In this document: piece after piece, positions 25,563-34,541 of the stretch
How the letters are laid out: each line of letters opens with the position of its first letter
Position numbering within the stretch: position 1 is the first letter of the stretch
DNA from: Candidatus Anaerostipes avistercoris
GTDB lineage: Bacteria; Bacillota; Clostridia; Lachnospirales; Lachnospiraceae
Length of the DNA: 51,949 bases
Assembly (NCBI GenBank): GCA_019119895.1
Contig: DWWD01000038.1
Span: 1-51,949 of the forward strand
Reading direction: 5' to 3'
Made by a program: the position numbers and the translations under genes
The notes under the pieces: generated by a model
What the model saw: only the letters and a program-made list of their open reading frames with translations
Told to the model about the DNA's origin: nothing
Databases searched by the model: none

Positions 25563-26096
25563 TTATCTTTCTTTTTTTCTTCTTCTGAAAAATCTTTTTC
25601 TTTCTCTGGCAGCCGCGATTTCTTCCCGGCTTTTCTGCTGCGTCCGTATCATCTCATCCAGCTTCCGGAATCTTTTTTCTTCCTCATCTTCCCTCAGCCG
25701 GAATTGATAATCAATTTCTTTTGAGACTCTGTCTGAAATCTGACTGCCGATTTCAGAGCCAAGAACGTCTTTCTGCTCTCTGATCGCCTGTCCCATGATT
25801 TTAACCATTACATTCTGGAACTGCTCCATCTTATCTGAGAGCTGCCCCTGTTTCTCTTCCGGAAACGGAATGATATTTCCGGATATCCTTTTTCTGATTT
25901 CCTCTGTATCCAGACCTTCATTTTTCATGTCGCGTATTTCCTGAAACATATGTATCTCTTTGTCGCCGTAGCATCGGTATCCTTTCTCATTCCTCGGAAT
26001 AAGTATTCCAAATTCATCTTCCCATGTTCTTAAATTATAGGTTTCCAGACCCAGTTCTCTGGCCGCTTCGGATATCATGCGTTTTCTTTCTTTCAT
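25563..26096 (-). CDS. MerR-type HTH protein with coiled coil, RacA-like
   Basis: 177 residues. The N-terminal MerR-type winged HTH spans 1-70 (ISEAARELGLETYNLRTWEDEFG; RCYGDKEIHMF). A long charged helix follows, about 85-165, and the C-terminus is strongly basic (RERKRFFRRRKKER). This layout resembles RacA, the chromosome-anchoring protein of sporulating Bacillus, and differs from effector-binding MerR regulators, since no sensing domain is seen. A plain regulator is possible. It lies downstream of recD2 but behind a terminator. Confidence 0.7.
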   Translation of the reverse strand: MKERKRMISEAARELGLETYNLRTWEDEFGILIPRNEKGYRCYGDKEIHMFQEIRDMKNEGLDTEEIRKRISGNIIPFPEEKQGQLSDKMEQFQNVMVKIMGQAIREQKDVLGSEIGSQISDRVSKEIDYQFRLREDEEEKRFRKLDEMIRTQQKSREEIAAARERKRFFRRRKKER

Positions 26097-26150
26097 AAGT
26101 CCCTTCCTTTCTTCCTTTTCATTATAAAAGGCAGAAAGTTTCAGGTACAG

Positions 26151-26178
26151 AAAAACCGTCCTCTAAAAGACGACGGTT
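26151..26178 (-). terminator. Terminator of recD2
   Basis: AACCGTC (26154-26160) pairs with GACGGTT (26172-26178); on the minus strand TTTC follows. It lies 17 nt after the stop codon at 26195. Confidence 0.8.
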
Positions 26179-26194
26179 CCTTCTATTTTTCTTA

Positions 26195-28456
26195 TCACTG
26201 CTGCGTCCAGGAATCCTCAAAAGGATTTTCTTCCCCTTCTGACGCAATCTCCCGGATTCTTTTTGCCAGAGTGGAGTATCTTCTCTGCTCATTGACATTC
26301 TGGATCATGGAATGAACGGTTCTTCTGTCGCCCACAATGGTAAGGCAGTTTCTGGCCCGGGTCACTCCTGTGTACAGTAAATTCCGGTGAAACAAGACCT
26401 TCGGTCCGGTCAGAAGCGGCATAATAACCGCCGGATACTCGCTCCCCTGAGATTTATGTATCGTAATCGCATATGCCAGCTCCAGTTCATCCAGCATGGC
26501 ATAACTGTACTGAACTTCCCTGAAATCATCAAAGACAACTGTTACTTTTTCCGTAAAATCATTGATTTCCGTAATCCTTCCGATGTCTCCGTTAAAAACG
26601 CCGATGCCTTTATCCACAACAAAACCTTTCTGATTCCGGATTTCCCACTCCATCTGGTAATTATTCTTGATCTGCATGACCTTATCCCCCTCCCGGAACA
26701 TTCCGGAAGCGGTTTCTTTTTCATTTTTATCAGGAGAAGGAGCATTCAGATACTGCTGCAGCACCTGATTCAGCCGCTCCACGCCCAGTTCACCTCTGCG
26801 CATAGGGGTCAGAACCTGAATCTCATAAGGTTCCGCATGAACATATGCCGGCAGCTTATCCCGGATCAGATAAACGATCACTCCCAGAATATCCTGCACC
26901 GTGTTCCGCTGAAGGAAAAAGAAATCCCGGCTCTTATTGTCCAGCTCGATACTCCGTCCCTGATGGATCAGATGGGCATTCCGTACGATATGACTGCCCT
27001 CTTCCTGTCGGAAGATCTGGCTTAATTCCACTACCTTAAATTCTTCTGACGCAATAATGTCCTTTAACACATTACCGGCTCCGATGGACGGCAGCTGATT
27101 GGCGTCTCCCACCATGACCAGCCGGGTTCCCGGCACCATTGCCTGCAGGAGTGCGTTCATCAGATAAAGATCCACCATGGACATTTCATCGATGATGATC
27201 ACATCTGTTTCCAGCGGATTGCCCGCATTTCTCTCAAAAGACATTCCCAGACGGTCAATGCCGTCCTTCGCCTCTCCGTTTAATTCCAGCATACGGTGGA
27301 TCGTCATAGCTTCATAACCGGTTGCCTCTGTCATCCGTTTGGCGGCTCTTCCTGTCGGCGCGGCAAGACGGATATCCAGGCCTTCATTTTCAAAATACTG
27401 GATCATTCCATTGATGGTCGTTGTTTTTCCGGTTCCCGGACCTCCAGTCAGCACGACAATGCTGTGGCCTGCAATGGCTTCAATGGCCTCTTTTTGTTTC
27501 TCCGCAAACGTAATCTGCTCCGCTTCCTCGATCCTTCCGATGGTCGTCTCAATTTCTGAAATGGACACATCATAATCAAGATTCAGCTCACAGAGCATCC
27601 GCGCTGTATTGACTTCCATGTGGTACTGGGCCGCTCCGTAAATCCGGACTTCATCTTCTTCTTTGATGACAATCTTCTTCTCAATCATCATTTCCAGAAG
27701 ATGTTCTTCCACGGCTTCCTCTGAAACGCCCAGCGTATAGGCCGCATTCCGGCATAAAATATGCTTCGGAAGATAAACATGCCCTTCTCCCAGAGCCCGC
27801 ATCAGCGTATAAAAAATCCCGGAAATAATCCTGTAATCCGAATCACTTCCGATGCCTACTCTCTGGGCGATTTCATCGGCGATCTTAAAGCCGACGCCTG
27901 CAATATCGTCTGTCATACGGTACGGATTTTCCCGGATGATCGTATACATCTCATCACCGTATTCTTTAAAAATTTTTACCGCAAGATTGTAATTGATGCC
28001 ATATTCCGACAAAAACATCATGGCATGGCGCATCTCCTGCTTTTCATTGAATTCTACTGCAATGGTCCGGGCTTTCTTCTCTGTGATTCCTTTGACTTCC
28101 GCCAGCCGCTCCGGCTCTTCCTCTATAATCCGAAAGGTATCCATCTTAAACTTCTTTGTAATCCGCTTTGCAATGGCAGGACCCACACCTTTGATCGCTC
28201 CGGATCCCAGATACCGCTCCATGCTCTGAATATCTCCCGGCGCGGTAATCTCATAGGTCTTCATCTGAAACTGCGGTCCGTGGACCGGATGATCGGTATA
28301 TTCTCCTTCCAGAGAAATATATTCTCCCTCACTCAAAAACGGAAACAGTCCTACGACCGTCTCCTCATCGCCGTCCAGATCAAGGCTTAATACCGTATAT
28401 CCATTATTGTCATTCCGAAAACGGATATGATCCACATACCCTTCCAAATGTTCCAT
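26195..28456 (-). CDS. recD2: RecD2-type ATP-dependent DNA helicase
   Basis: 753 residues, superfamily 1B 5'-3' helicase of the RecD2 (YrrC) group, found in bacteria independently of RecBC. An N-terminal OB-like domain and helix-hairpin-helix repeats (SGAIKGVGPAIAKRI near 82-96; AGVGFKIADEIA near 186-197) precede the motor. Motif I is LTGGPGTGKTTTI near 338-350, motif II IIIDEMSMVD near 419-428, and motif VI has YTGVTRARNCLTIVG near 703-717. It acts in DNA repair and fork processing. GAGGTG precedes the ATG. It lies directly after the mreB terminator. Confidence 0.95.
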   Translation of the reverse strand: MEHLEGYVDHIRFRNDNNGYTVLSLDLDGDEETVVGLFPFLSEGEYISLEGEYTDHPVHGPQFQMKTYEITAPGDIQSMERYLGSGAIKGVGPAIAKRITKKFKMDTFRIIEEEPERLAEVKGITEKKARTIAVEFNEKQEMRHAMMFLSEYGINYNLAVKIFKEYGDEMYTIIRENPYRMTDDIAGVGFKIADEIAQRVGIGSDSDYRIISGIFYTLMRALGEGHVYLPKHILCRNAAYTLGVSEEAVEEHLLEMMIEKKIVIKEEDEVRIYGAAQYHMEVNTARMLCELNLDYDVSISEIETTIGRIEEAEQITFAEKQKEAIEAIAGHSIVVLTGGPGTGKTTTINGMIQYFENEGLDIRLAAPTGRAAKRMTEATGYEAMTIHRMLELNGEAKDGIDRLGMSFERNAGNPLETDVIIIDEMSMVDLYLMNALLQAMVPGTRLVMVGDANQLPSIGAGNVLKDIIASEEFKVVELSQIFRQEEGSHIVRNAHLIHQGRSIELDNKSRDFFFLQRNTVQDILGVIVYLIRDKLPAYVHAEPYEIQVLTPMRRGELGVERLNQVLQQYLNAPSPDKNEKETASGMFREGDKVMQIKNNYQMEWEIRNQKGFVVDKGIGVFNGDIGRITEINDFTEKVTVVFDDFREVQYSYAMLDELELAYAITIHKSQGSEYPAVIMPLLTGPKVLFHRNLLYTGVTRARNCLTIVGDRRTVHSMIQNVNEQRRYSTLAKRIREIASEGEENPFEDSWTQQ

Positions 28457-28477
28457 TTCACTTCACCTCACGCGGAA

Positions 28478-28509
28478 GAAAAAAGGTCAGGATAAAATCC
28501 TGACCTTTT
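28478..28509 (-). terminator. Terminator of mreB
   Basis: AAAAGGTCAGGAT (28481-28493) and ATCCTGACCTTTT (28497-28509) form a 13-bp stem with a 3-nt loop, followed on the minus strand by TTC. It separates mreB from recD2. Confidence 0.9.
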
Positions 28510-28519
28510 GAAAACCATT

Positions 28520-29524
28520 TTATTTCTTTTTCTTATCTTCTCCTGCAAGAAATTCAATGTACTTTCCAGTACCAATTGCTACTGCAGTCAGCGGATCTTC
28601 AGCTGTCATTGTATTAATTCCGGTTTTCTCTTCGATCAACTCTTCCAGTCCCTGGATCAGAGATCCTCCTCCTGTCAGGACGATTCCTCTGTCAGAGATA
28701 TCTGCTGCCAGCTCTGGTGGAGTTCTCTCCAGTACATTGTGTACTGCGTCAACAATCTGGTACGCAGGCTCTCTCAAGGCTTCTTCTGTCTCCTCAGATG
28801 TAACGGTTACAGTCTTCGGAAGTCCTGTTACAAGGTTTCTTCCGCGAACGTCCATTGTCAGATTTTCCGGACGTTTGTAAACTGTTCCCACATTGATCTT
28901 AATCTCTTCTGCAGTACGCTCACCGATCAGAAGATTATGTTTCTTGCGCATAAAGCGTACGATCGCTTCATCAAAATCATCGCCGGCAACCTTAATAGAG
29001 CTGCTGACAACGACACCGCCAAGAGAAATAACAGCGATATCCGCGGTTCCTCCTCCGATGTCAACGATCATATTTCCGCAAGGTTTGGAAATATCGATTC
29101 CTGCACCGATCGCTGCTGCAACCGGCTCTTCAATGATAGATACTTCTCTTGCTCCTGCCTGGTAGGTTGCGTCTTCTACTGCCTTCTTCTCAACTTCTGT
29201 CGCTCCGCTCGGTACGCAGACGCTGATGCGGGGCTTTCTTCCAAAAAGAGATTTTCCAACGGTGCGGCTGATAAAATAGCTGAGCATCTTTTCTGTTACT
29301 GTGTAATCAGAAATGACACCCTGACGGAGCGGACGTACTGCCACGATATTTCCCGGAGTTCTTCCGAGCATCAGACGTGCTTCCTCTCCAATTGCCTTAA
29401 TTTTATTCGTATCTCTATCAAATGCCACAACGGATGGCTCTTTTAAAACAACGCCTTTTCCTTTTACATATACTAAGACGCTGGCTGTTCCTAAATCAAT
29501 TCCGATATCTGTTCCTGCTGCCAT
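28520..29524 (-). CDS. mreB: Rod-shape protein MreB/Mbl
   Basis: 334 residues, bacterial actin that organises cell-wall elongation at the membrane. The actin-fold nucleotide motifs are GIDLGTASVLVYV near 8-20 (phosphate 1), VDIGGGTADIAVISLGG near 157-173 (phosphate 2) and GIVLTGGGSLIQGL near 284-297 (adenosine). A Lys-rich tail closes the protein. No mreC or mreD gene is adjacent; the gene stands alone with its own promoter at 29620-29647 and terminator. That arrangement fits an Mbl-type paralogue better than the mreBCD operon copy, but sequence alone does not separate them. Confidence 0.93.
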   Translation of the reverse strand: MAAGTDIGIDLGTASVLVYVKGKGVVLKEPSVVAFDRDTNKIKAIGEEARLMLGRTPGNIVAVRPLRQGVISDYTVTEKMLSYFISRTVGKSLFGRKPRISVCVPSGATEVEKKAVEDATYQAGAREVSIIEEPVAAAIGAGIDISKPCGNMIVDIGGGTADIAVISLGGVVVSSSIKVAGDDFDEAIVRFMRKKHNLLIGERTAEEIKINVGTVYKRPENLTMDVRGRNLVTGLPKTVTVTSEETEEALREPAYQIVDAVHNVLERTPPELAADISDRGIVLTGGGSLIQGLEELIEEKTGINTMTAEDPLTAVAIGTGKYIEFLAGEDKKKK

Positions 29525-29619
29525 GGTACTATTTTCCCCTTTCGATTTTTTCTCTAAACTGCTACTCTGCTCTTCTTCTATTATGTTAATGTTTGATTAT
29601 TCGTATACATACTCTCTTA

Positions 29620-29647
29620 ATTATATACGTTTCTTCAAAAAATTCAA
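29620..29647 (-). promoter_or_regulatory. Promoter of mreB
   Basis: TTGAAT (29642-29647), a 16-nt spacer, and TATAAT (29620-29625) on the minus strand, leaving a leader of about 90 nt. Confidence 0.65.
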
Positions 29648-29683
29648 TTGTTTTTTACAGATTCACCAAAAATTCAGCAAAAT

Positions 29684-30547
29684 TTAAGATTTCTCCCATC
29701 TTCCTGAAGCTCCGCACGGAAGAACCAGGCCGCTGGAAGTCACCGGAAGTCCGATTTCATCAGAGATTACGCGGCCTCCAAACTTTTTCCCCACAACAGT
29801 TTCCAGCATATAGGTCAGCACTGCCGGCTGCAGTCCTGTTGTATAGGAATTGATCAGAAAGAATAACGGCTCATCTGATAAAATCTGACTGCAGAGCTGA
29901 ATAAACGGATAGATTTTTTCTTCTATCTTCCAGATCTCACCTTTAGGTCCCCTTCCATAAGAAGGCGGATCCATAATAATTCCATCATAATGGTTTCCTC
30001 TGCGGATTTCCCGTTCTACAAATTTGACACAGTCATCTACCAGCCACCGGACCGGCTTCTCCCGCAGTCCTGACAGAACCGCATTTTCTTTGGCCCAGTT
30101 TACCATTCCTTTGGATGCATCTACATGAGTCACCGATGCTCCCGCAGCTGCCGCCGCCAGAGTAGCTCCTCCTGTGTATGCAAACAGATTCAGAACCTTT
30201 ACCGGTCTTCCCGCAGTCCTGATCTTCTTTGAAAACCAGTCCCAGTTGACGGCCTGTTCCGGGAACAGACCCGTGTGCTTAAAACTAAAAGGCTGAAGAT
30301 GAAATTTCAAATTTTTATAATGAATGTCCCATTTCTTCGGAAGGCTGAAAAATTCCCACTGACCTCCGCCTTTTTTGCTTCTATGATAATGTCCGTCAGG
30401 ATGCTTCCATTCCTTTAATTTCTTCGGAGTATCCCATAAAACCTGAGGATCCGGCCTGACCAGGATATAATCGCCCCAGCGTTCCAGTTTCTCTCCGGCT
30501 GAGGTGTCCAGCACCTCATAATCTTTCCATTGATCTGCAACCCACAT
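29684..30547 (-). CDS. Class I SAM-dependent methyltransferase, RlmI/RlmK-like
   Basis: 287 residues. The Rossmann SAM site has VLNLFAYTGGATLAAAAAGA near 117-136, the acidic loop HVDASKGMVNWAKENA near 141-156, and the catalytic-type motif IIMDPPSYGRG near 190-200. This matches the C-terminal catalytic part of rRNA large-subunit cytosine-C5 or guanine-N7 methyltransferases (RlmI, RlmK). The N-terminal PUA domain of RlmI is not evident; instead about 100 residues rich in Trp and Lys precede the fold. Substrate is inferred, not shown. Own promoter at 30601-30628. Confidence 0.85.
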   Translation of the reverse strand: MWVADQWKDYEVLDTSAGEKLERWGDYILVRPDPQVLWDTPKKLKEWKHPDGHYHRSKKGGGQWEFFSLPKKWDIHYKNLKFHLQPFSFKHTGLFPEQAVNWDWFSKKIRTAGRPVKVLNLFAYTGGATLAAAAAGASVTHVDASKGMVNWAKENAVLSGLREKPVRWLVDDCVKFVEREIRRGNHYDGIIMDPPSYGRGPKGEIWKIEEKIYPFIQLCSQILSDEPLFFLINSYTTGLQPAVLTYMLETVVGKKFGGRVISDEIGLPVTSSGLVLPCGASGRWEKS

Positions 30548-30600
30548 ATGCGCTCTCTTTCTATCTTTTATCTGTTTTATCTGATTTCTTGCTCCTAATA

Positions 30601-30628
30601 ATTATAATGGCAAATCATGAAATTTCAA
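30601..30628 (-). promoter_or_regulatory. Promoter of the methyltransferase gene
   Basis: TTGAAA (30623-30628), a 16-nt spacer, and TATAAT (30601-30606) on the minus strand, between the debranching-enzyme stop codon and the methyltransferase start. Confidence 0.6.
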
Positions 30629-30639
30629 GATGTTTTTTC

Positions 30640-32715
30640 TTATTCTTTTATTATTTCCAATACCACAACACTGCGCTCTTCCATCCATATTTTATTTCTG
30701 TCATATACCAGGACATCCGGATTCCATGCCGTGTTGGATACAATGCTCCAGCAGCAGCCTTCCATGGGATCCGGGAGCTGGACCGTACACGGCTCCCAGT
30801 GCATATTCATTCCGATATAGATCACTTCATCTTCTGTCTCTTCTTTATTTCTTCCAGCGAACATGATTCCAAGCATTCTTGCTTCCGGCTCCTGGTCCGC
30901 TTGCCATGGCCGGATTCCATGGTAACTCACCGCCGGCAGACCGTTGAAAGCAGCCTTTGTGTTTTTCTTCAGGACATTTTTCTCCTTCCGGAAATGTATC
31001 ATTTTTTTGAAATGCCGGAAAATATCCTGATATTCTTCCAGCCTGTTCCAGTCCAGCCATGAAATGATGTTATCCTGACAGTATGAATTATTATTCCCAA
31101 ACTGGGTATTGCAAAATTCATCTCCCGACAAAATCATCGGCACTCCTTTGCTGAGCATTAAAACAGACAACGCATTTTTTACCAGCTTTTTCCGAAGGCG
31201 GAACACATCTTCTCTCTGCGTTTCTCCTTCTTCTCCGCAGTTCCAGCTGTTGTTATTGTTGTCGCCGTCGGTATTATTCCACCCATTGTCTTCATTATGT
31301 TTCTCATTATAGGAATACAGATCCCACAGAGTAAATCCATCATGGCAGGTAATGAAATTAACCGAAGCTTCGTATCCCCTCAGAGACGGATCGTACAGAT
31401 CCCTGGATCCCGTCATCCGCTCCATGACAGCCGGAATCATTCCAGCATCACCCTTCAGGAATTTCCTCATATCATCCCGGTATTTCCCGTTCCATTCCGA
31501 CCACCGGTTCCATGATGGGAAACTGCCTACCTGGTATAATCCTCCCGCATCCCATGCCTCCGCAATCAGTTTCACCTGTCCCAGGATCGGGTCAAAAGCC
31601 AGCCTTTCCAGAAGCGGCGGTTTACTCAGAGGCGTTCCGTCTTCACTTCGGCCAAGAATAGAAGCCAGATCGAACCGGAATCCGTCGATCCGGTATTCGA
31701 TCACCCAGTATCTGAGACAGTCCAGAATCATATTCTGAACAACCGGATGATTACAGTTAAGGGTATTTCCGCATCCGCTGAAATTATAATACTGTCCATC
31801 GGCCGTTAACATATAGTAGACGTTATTATCAAAACCTTTCAAAGAAATCACCGGGCCATCCTGGTTGCCTTCCGCCGTATGGTTAAACACCACATCCAGG
31901 ATGATTTCCATTCCCTCATCATGAAGAAGCTTCACCAGGGATTTCAGCTCATCCCCTTCCCGGTTATATTCTTTTTCTGAAGCGTAACTGGTATTCGGCG
32001 CGAAAAAGCCGACAGGATTATATCCCCAGTAATCCAGCAGTTTTTTACCGTTGACCGTTCTGTTTTCTTTGGTCTCGTCAAATTCAAAAATCGGCATCAG
32101 TTCCACCGCATTGACGCCCAGCTCTTTCAGATAAGGAATTTTCTCCTTGATTCCCTCGAAGGTTCCCGGATAACAGACACCGGAGGATTCGTCTTTTGTA
32201 AAACCTCTGGTATGGAGTTCATAAATCACCAGATCTTCCATCGGGATCGGTTCTTTCTTCGCTTCTCCCCAGTCAAAATCCGGCGCCACCACCCTTGCGC
32301 GGTAGGCAAAACCATAGTTGGGGTGCACGCCCCACTCACTCTGCCCTGTGACCGCTTTGGCATAAGGATCCAGCAGCAGCCGGTTCTTATCAAACAACAA
32401 TCCTTTTTCCGGATTGTAGGGGCCGTCAATTCGATAAGCATATTCAAACTCTGTAATATCAAGATCAAACACAATCATGGAATATACATGTCCGATCCGG
32501 TACTCTTTCGGAAATGGAATCACCGCATACGGTTCTCTGGCTTCCCTCTCAAACAGCACCAGTTCACATCCGGTGCCTCCCTGAGTCTGTACGGTAAAAC
32601 TCACTCCTCCCGGAATGGCCACTGCCCCGTTTTCCAGAAAAAATCCCGGCCGGATCCGAAAACCGTCATATTCATCAACTGGTATCAGCTGACTGTTCTC
32701 TTTCATAACGCTCAT
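30640..32715 (-). CDS. glgX: Glycogen debranching enzyme, GlgX/isoamylase type
   Basis: 691 residues, GH13 family. An N-terminal CBM48-like domain (RIRPGFFLENGAVAIPGGVSF) precedes the catalytic barrel. GH13 motifs: DVVFNHT near 275-281 (region I), DGFRFDLAS near 345-353 with the nucleophile Asp (II), LIAEAWDAGG near 384-393 with the acid Glu (III), and FITCHDGFT near 456-464 (IV). It hydrolyses alpha-1,6 branches in glycogen or limit dextrins. The ATG at 32715 has AAAGGAGG about 12 nt upstream. No other glycogen genes are adjacent. Confidence 0.92.
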   Translation of the reverse strand: MSVMKENSQLIPVDEYDGFRIRPGFFLENGAVAIPGGVSFTVQTQGGTGCELVLFEREAREPYAVIPFPKEYRIGHVYSMIVFDLDITEFEYAYRIDGPYNPEKGLLFDKNRLLLDPYAKAVTGQSEWGVHPNYGFAYRARVVAPDFDWGEAKKEPIPMEDLVIYELHTRGFTKDESSGVCYPGTFEGIKEKIPYLKELGVNAVELMPIFEFDETKENRTVNGKKLLDYWGYNPVGFFAPNTSYASEKEYNREGDELKSLVKLLHDEGMEIILDVVFNHTAEGNQDGPVISLKGFDNNVYYMLTADGQYYNFSGCGNTLNCNHPVVQNMILDCLRYWVIEYRIDGFRFDLASILGRSEDGTPLSKPPLLERLAFDPILGQVKLIAEAWDAGGLYQVGSFPSWNRWSEWNGKYRDDMRKFLKGDAGMIPAVMERMTGSRDLYDPSLRGYEASVNFITCHDGFTLWDLYSYNEKHNEDNGWNNTDGDNNNNSWNCGEEGETQREDVFRLRKKLVKNALSVLMLSKGVPMILSGDEFCNTQFGNNNSYCQDNIISWLDWNRLEEYQDIFRHFKKMIHFRKEKNVLKKNTKAAFNGLPAVSYHGIRPWQADQEPEARMLGIMFAGRNKEETEDEVIYIGMNMHWEPCTVQLPDPMEGCCWSIVSNTAWNPDVLVYDRNKIWMEERSVVVLEIIKE

Positions 32716-32741
32716 CTTTTTTTCTCGCCTCCTTTAAATGC

Positions 32742-32766
32742 AAAAGAAAGGACCGTAGGTCCTTTC
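32742..32766 (-). terminator. Terminator of the DUF815 ATPase gene
   Basis: GAAAGGACC (32746-32754) and GGTCCTTTC (32758-32766) enclose a 3-nt loop; on the minus strand TTTTGC follows. It lies 8 nt after the stop codon. Confidence 0.88.
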
Positions 32767-32774
32767 CTCTGAAA

Positions 32775-34082
32775 CTAGGCTTTTATGCCCAGCAGATAAT
32801 TGACGAATTGCTGCGCAGTCCGCCCTGAAATTCCGCCATGGCTCAGCTCCCATTTATTTGCTTCTTTACACAGATCTTCGTCGCTCATTCCGATTCCTGC
32901 CTTGCGTGCAAGCTCTGTGACAATATGGAAATACTCTTTCTGACTTGGTTTTGAGTAACTAATGGTCACGCCAAAACGATTGACCAGAGACAATTTCTCT
33001 TCCATTGTATCTGACCGGTGAATACCGTTATTATTTTCCACATCATCTCTGTCACTCCATGTTTCTTTGATGATATGGCGCCGGTTGGATGTTGCGTAAA
33101 TCAGAATATTTTCCGGTTTTGTCTCCACGCCGCCCTCAATGACAGCTTTTAAGAACTTATATTCAACCTCAAATTCCTCAAAAGACAAATCATCCATATA
33201 AATAATGAAACGATAATTTCGATTTTTGATCTTCGCGATCACATTGGAGAGATCCTTGAACTGATGCTTATAGATCTCAATCATGCGCAGTCCCTGATCA
33301 TAATATTCATTGACAATCGCTTTGATACTGGTAGATTTCCCGGTACCGCTGTCTCCAAACAGCAGCACGTTATTGGCCTTTCTTCCCTGGACAAAGGCTT
33401 CCGTATTATCTACCAGTTTCTTTTTCTGGATTTCATATCCGATCAGATCAGATAATACCACTTTGTCCATATTATTAATGGCGCGAAAACGGATATCATG
33501 GTCTCCGCTTTCTTCAATCCGGAATGCTTTATTAAGACCAAACATTCCGACTCCGTATGCTTTATAAAAATCTGTCACCATATCAAAGAACTGTTCTTCG
33601 TCTTCTGCCGTTTCCAGTTTCTCGCTCAGCGCTCTTACTTTCTCGCTGACATTCTTATTGTACATAAGCTCCGGCTTTCCGATGGCTTTATAATCAGAAA
33701 TTTTGCTGAAGCAGTCGATTCCGAGTTTCTCTTCCATTTCGGAAAAATCAAAATCGAACAATTCCTTAAATGCTTTAAAATCATTTTTGGCGAAATAGTT
33801 TACGCTTCCGTCCCTGGCACCTGTTTTTTCACAGGTAATGCTGAACGGATTTTCATTGGTGATCAGAAGAAATGTCAGATAATTATGCCACAAATTCTTG
33901 TCAAATGCATAATCTGTGGCAGTCTGCAGAAGTCTCTTGATCTGTTTGAAAACCCTTGTCCTCAAAACATCCGGCGTCTGGGATCCTTCATCCATGCACC
34001 GGAAGATATCACTGATCTGCATTAAAATAGAGTCCTGATTCATATCTCCGTACAGCAGCAATTTTGAAACAATCTTGTACAT
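32775..34082 (-). CDS. DUF815 AAA+ ATPase
   Basis: 435 residues. The C-terminal 220 residues are an AAA+ module with Walker [15 protein letters not shown], Walker [14 protein letters not shown], sensor-1 [12 protein letters not shown] and an Arg-containing RFGVTISY segment. The N-terminal 180 residues are helical and not recognised. This is the DUF815 family, common in Firmicutes; its cellular role is not established. GGAG 9 nt before the ATG at 34082 decides the start, although the frame stays open to 34124. It has an extended -10 promoter and its own terminator. Confidence 0.9.
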   Translation of the reverse strand: MYKIVSKLLLYGDMNQDSILMQISDIFRCMDEGSQTPDVLRTRVFKQIKRLLQTATDYAFDKNLWHNYLTFLLITNENPFSITCEKTGARDGSVNYFAKNDFKAFKELFDFDFSEMEEKLGIDCFSKISDYKAIGKPELMYNKNVSEKVRALSEKLETAEDEEQFFDMVTDFYKAYGVGMFGLNKAFRIEESGDHDIRFRAINNMDKVVLSDLIGYEIQKKKLVDNTEAFVQGRKANNVLLFGDSGTGKSTSIKAIVNEYYDQGLRMIEIYKHQFKDLSNVIAKIKNRNYRFIIYMDDLSFEEFEVEYKFLKAVIEGGVETKPENILIYATSNRRHIIKETWSDRDDVENNNGIHRSDTMEEKLSLVNRFGVTISYSKPSQKEYFHIVTELARKAGIGMSDEDLCKEANKWELSHGGISGRTAQQFVNYLLGIKA

Positions 34083-34263
34083 ATTCTTTATCTCCAATCT
34101 TTCTGTCAAATGAATTATATGCATTTATTATAACATTATTGGATTTATTTTTCATTGAATTGTTGCAAAAATCACGGTTCCTTTTTCCCGTTGCATACAC
34201 TTCTCCGTCCATAATGCAGTCAAGAATCTGTTTCATATAAAATTTATCTTTTGAACGTCTCAT
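34009..34263 (-). CDS. Possible small leader protein (84 aa) overlapping the DUF815 gene start
   Basis: Starts [20 protein letters not shown] and has no recognised domain. The reason to list it is an AGGAG exactly 8 nt before its ATG at 34263. It overlaps the first 74 nt of the DUF815 gene in another frame, and the DUF815 promoter lies inside it, which argues against a real protein. Either a short regulatory ORF or a remnant of a lost gene is possible. Confidence 0.3.
   Translation of the reverse strand: MRRSKDKFYMKQILDCIMDGEVYATGKRNRDFCNNSMKNKSNNVIINAYNSFDRKIGDKEYVQDCFKIAAVRRYESGLYFNADQ
34127..34155 (-). promoter_or_regulatory. Extended -10 promoter of the DUF815 gene
   Basis: TGTTATAAT on the minus strand (-10 at 34127-34132) is an extended -10; a weak ATGAAA lies at the -35 position 17 nt upstream. 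Of the 459 nt between the DUF815 start and the DUF2207 gene end, the rest holds the possible small ORF and the terminator at 34451-34486; about 34264-34450 shows nothing clear. Confidence 0.55.
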
Positions 34264-34450
34264 CTTCTAAGCTCCTCTCAATATCCACAAGCTTTCTCCT
34301 GCATTTAAGATGATAAAAGTATATCATGCCATTCATCCTCCAGATTATCAATTAAGGGCTTTTTAATACGGTATATTTTTCCATTTTTCGTTTTCTCAGG
34401 GAAATAAAATGCGGTAAAATTTTATGAAATGCTTTTTAAAGAATTGCCGG

Positions 34451-34486
34451 AAATAGAAATGGAGCTGTCCTGCGACAACTCCATTT
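34451..34486 (-). terminator. Terminator of the LemA-DUF2207 run
   Basis: AAATGGAGCTGTC (34457-34469) pairs with GACAACTCCATTT (34474-34486) with one mismatch; on the minus strand CTATTTCC follows. It lies about 55 nt after the DUF2207 stop. Confidence 0.78.
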
Positions 34487-34541
34487 TCATTCCTGATGTA
34501 TTGGTCGACAATCAACCACTTCTTCTGTTTCCTGCAGCAGA

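Noticed and set aside
26387-27025. Long plus-strand open frame (212 codons) opposite recD2
   Set aside because: It is a shadow of the recD2 coding frame; no ribosome site, no recognisable domain.
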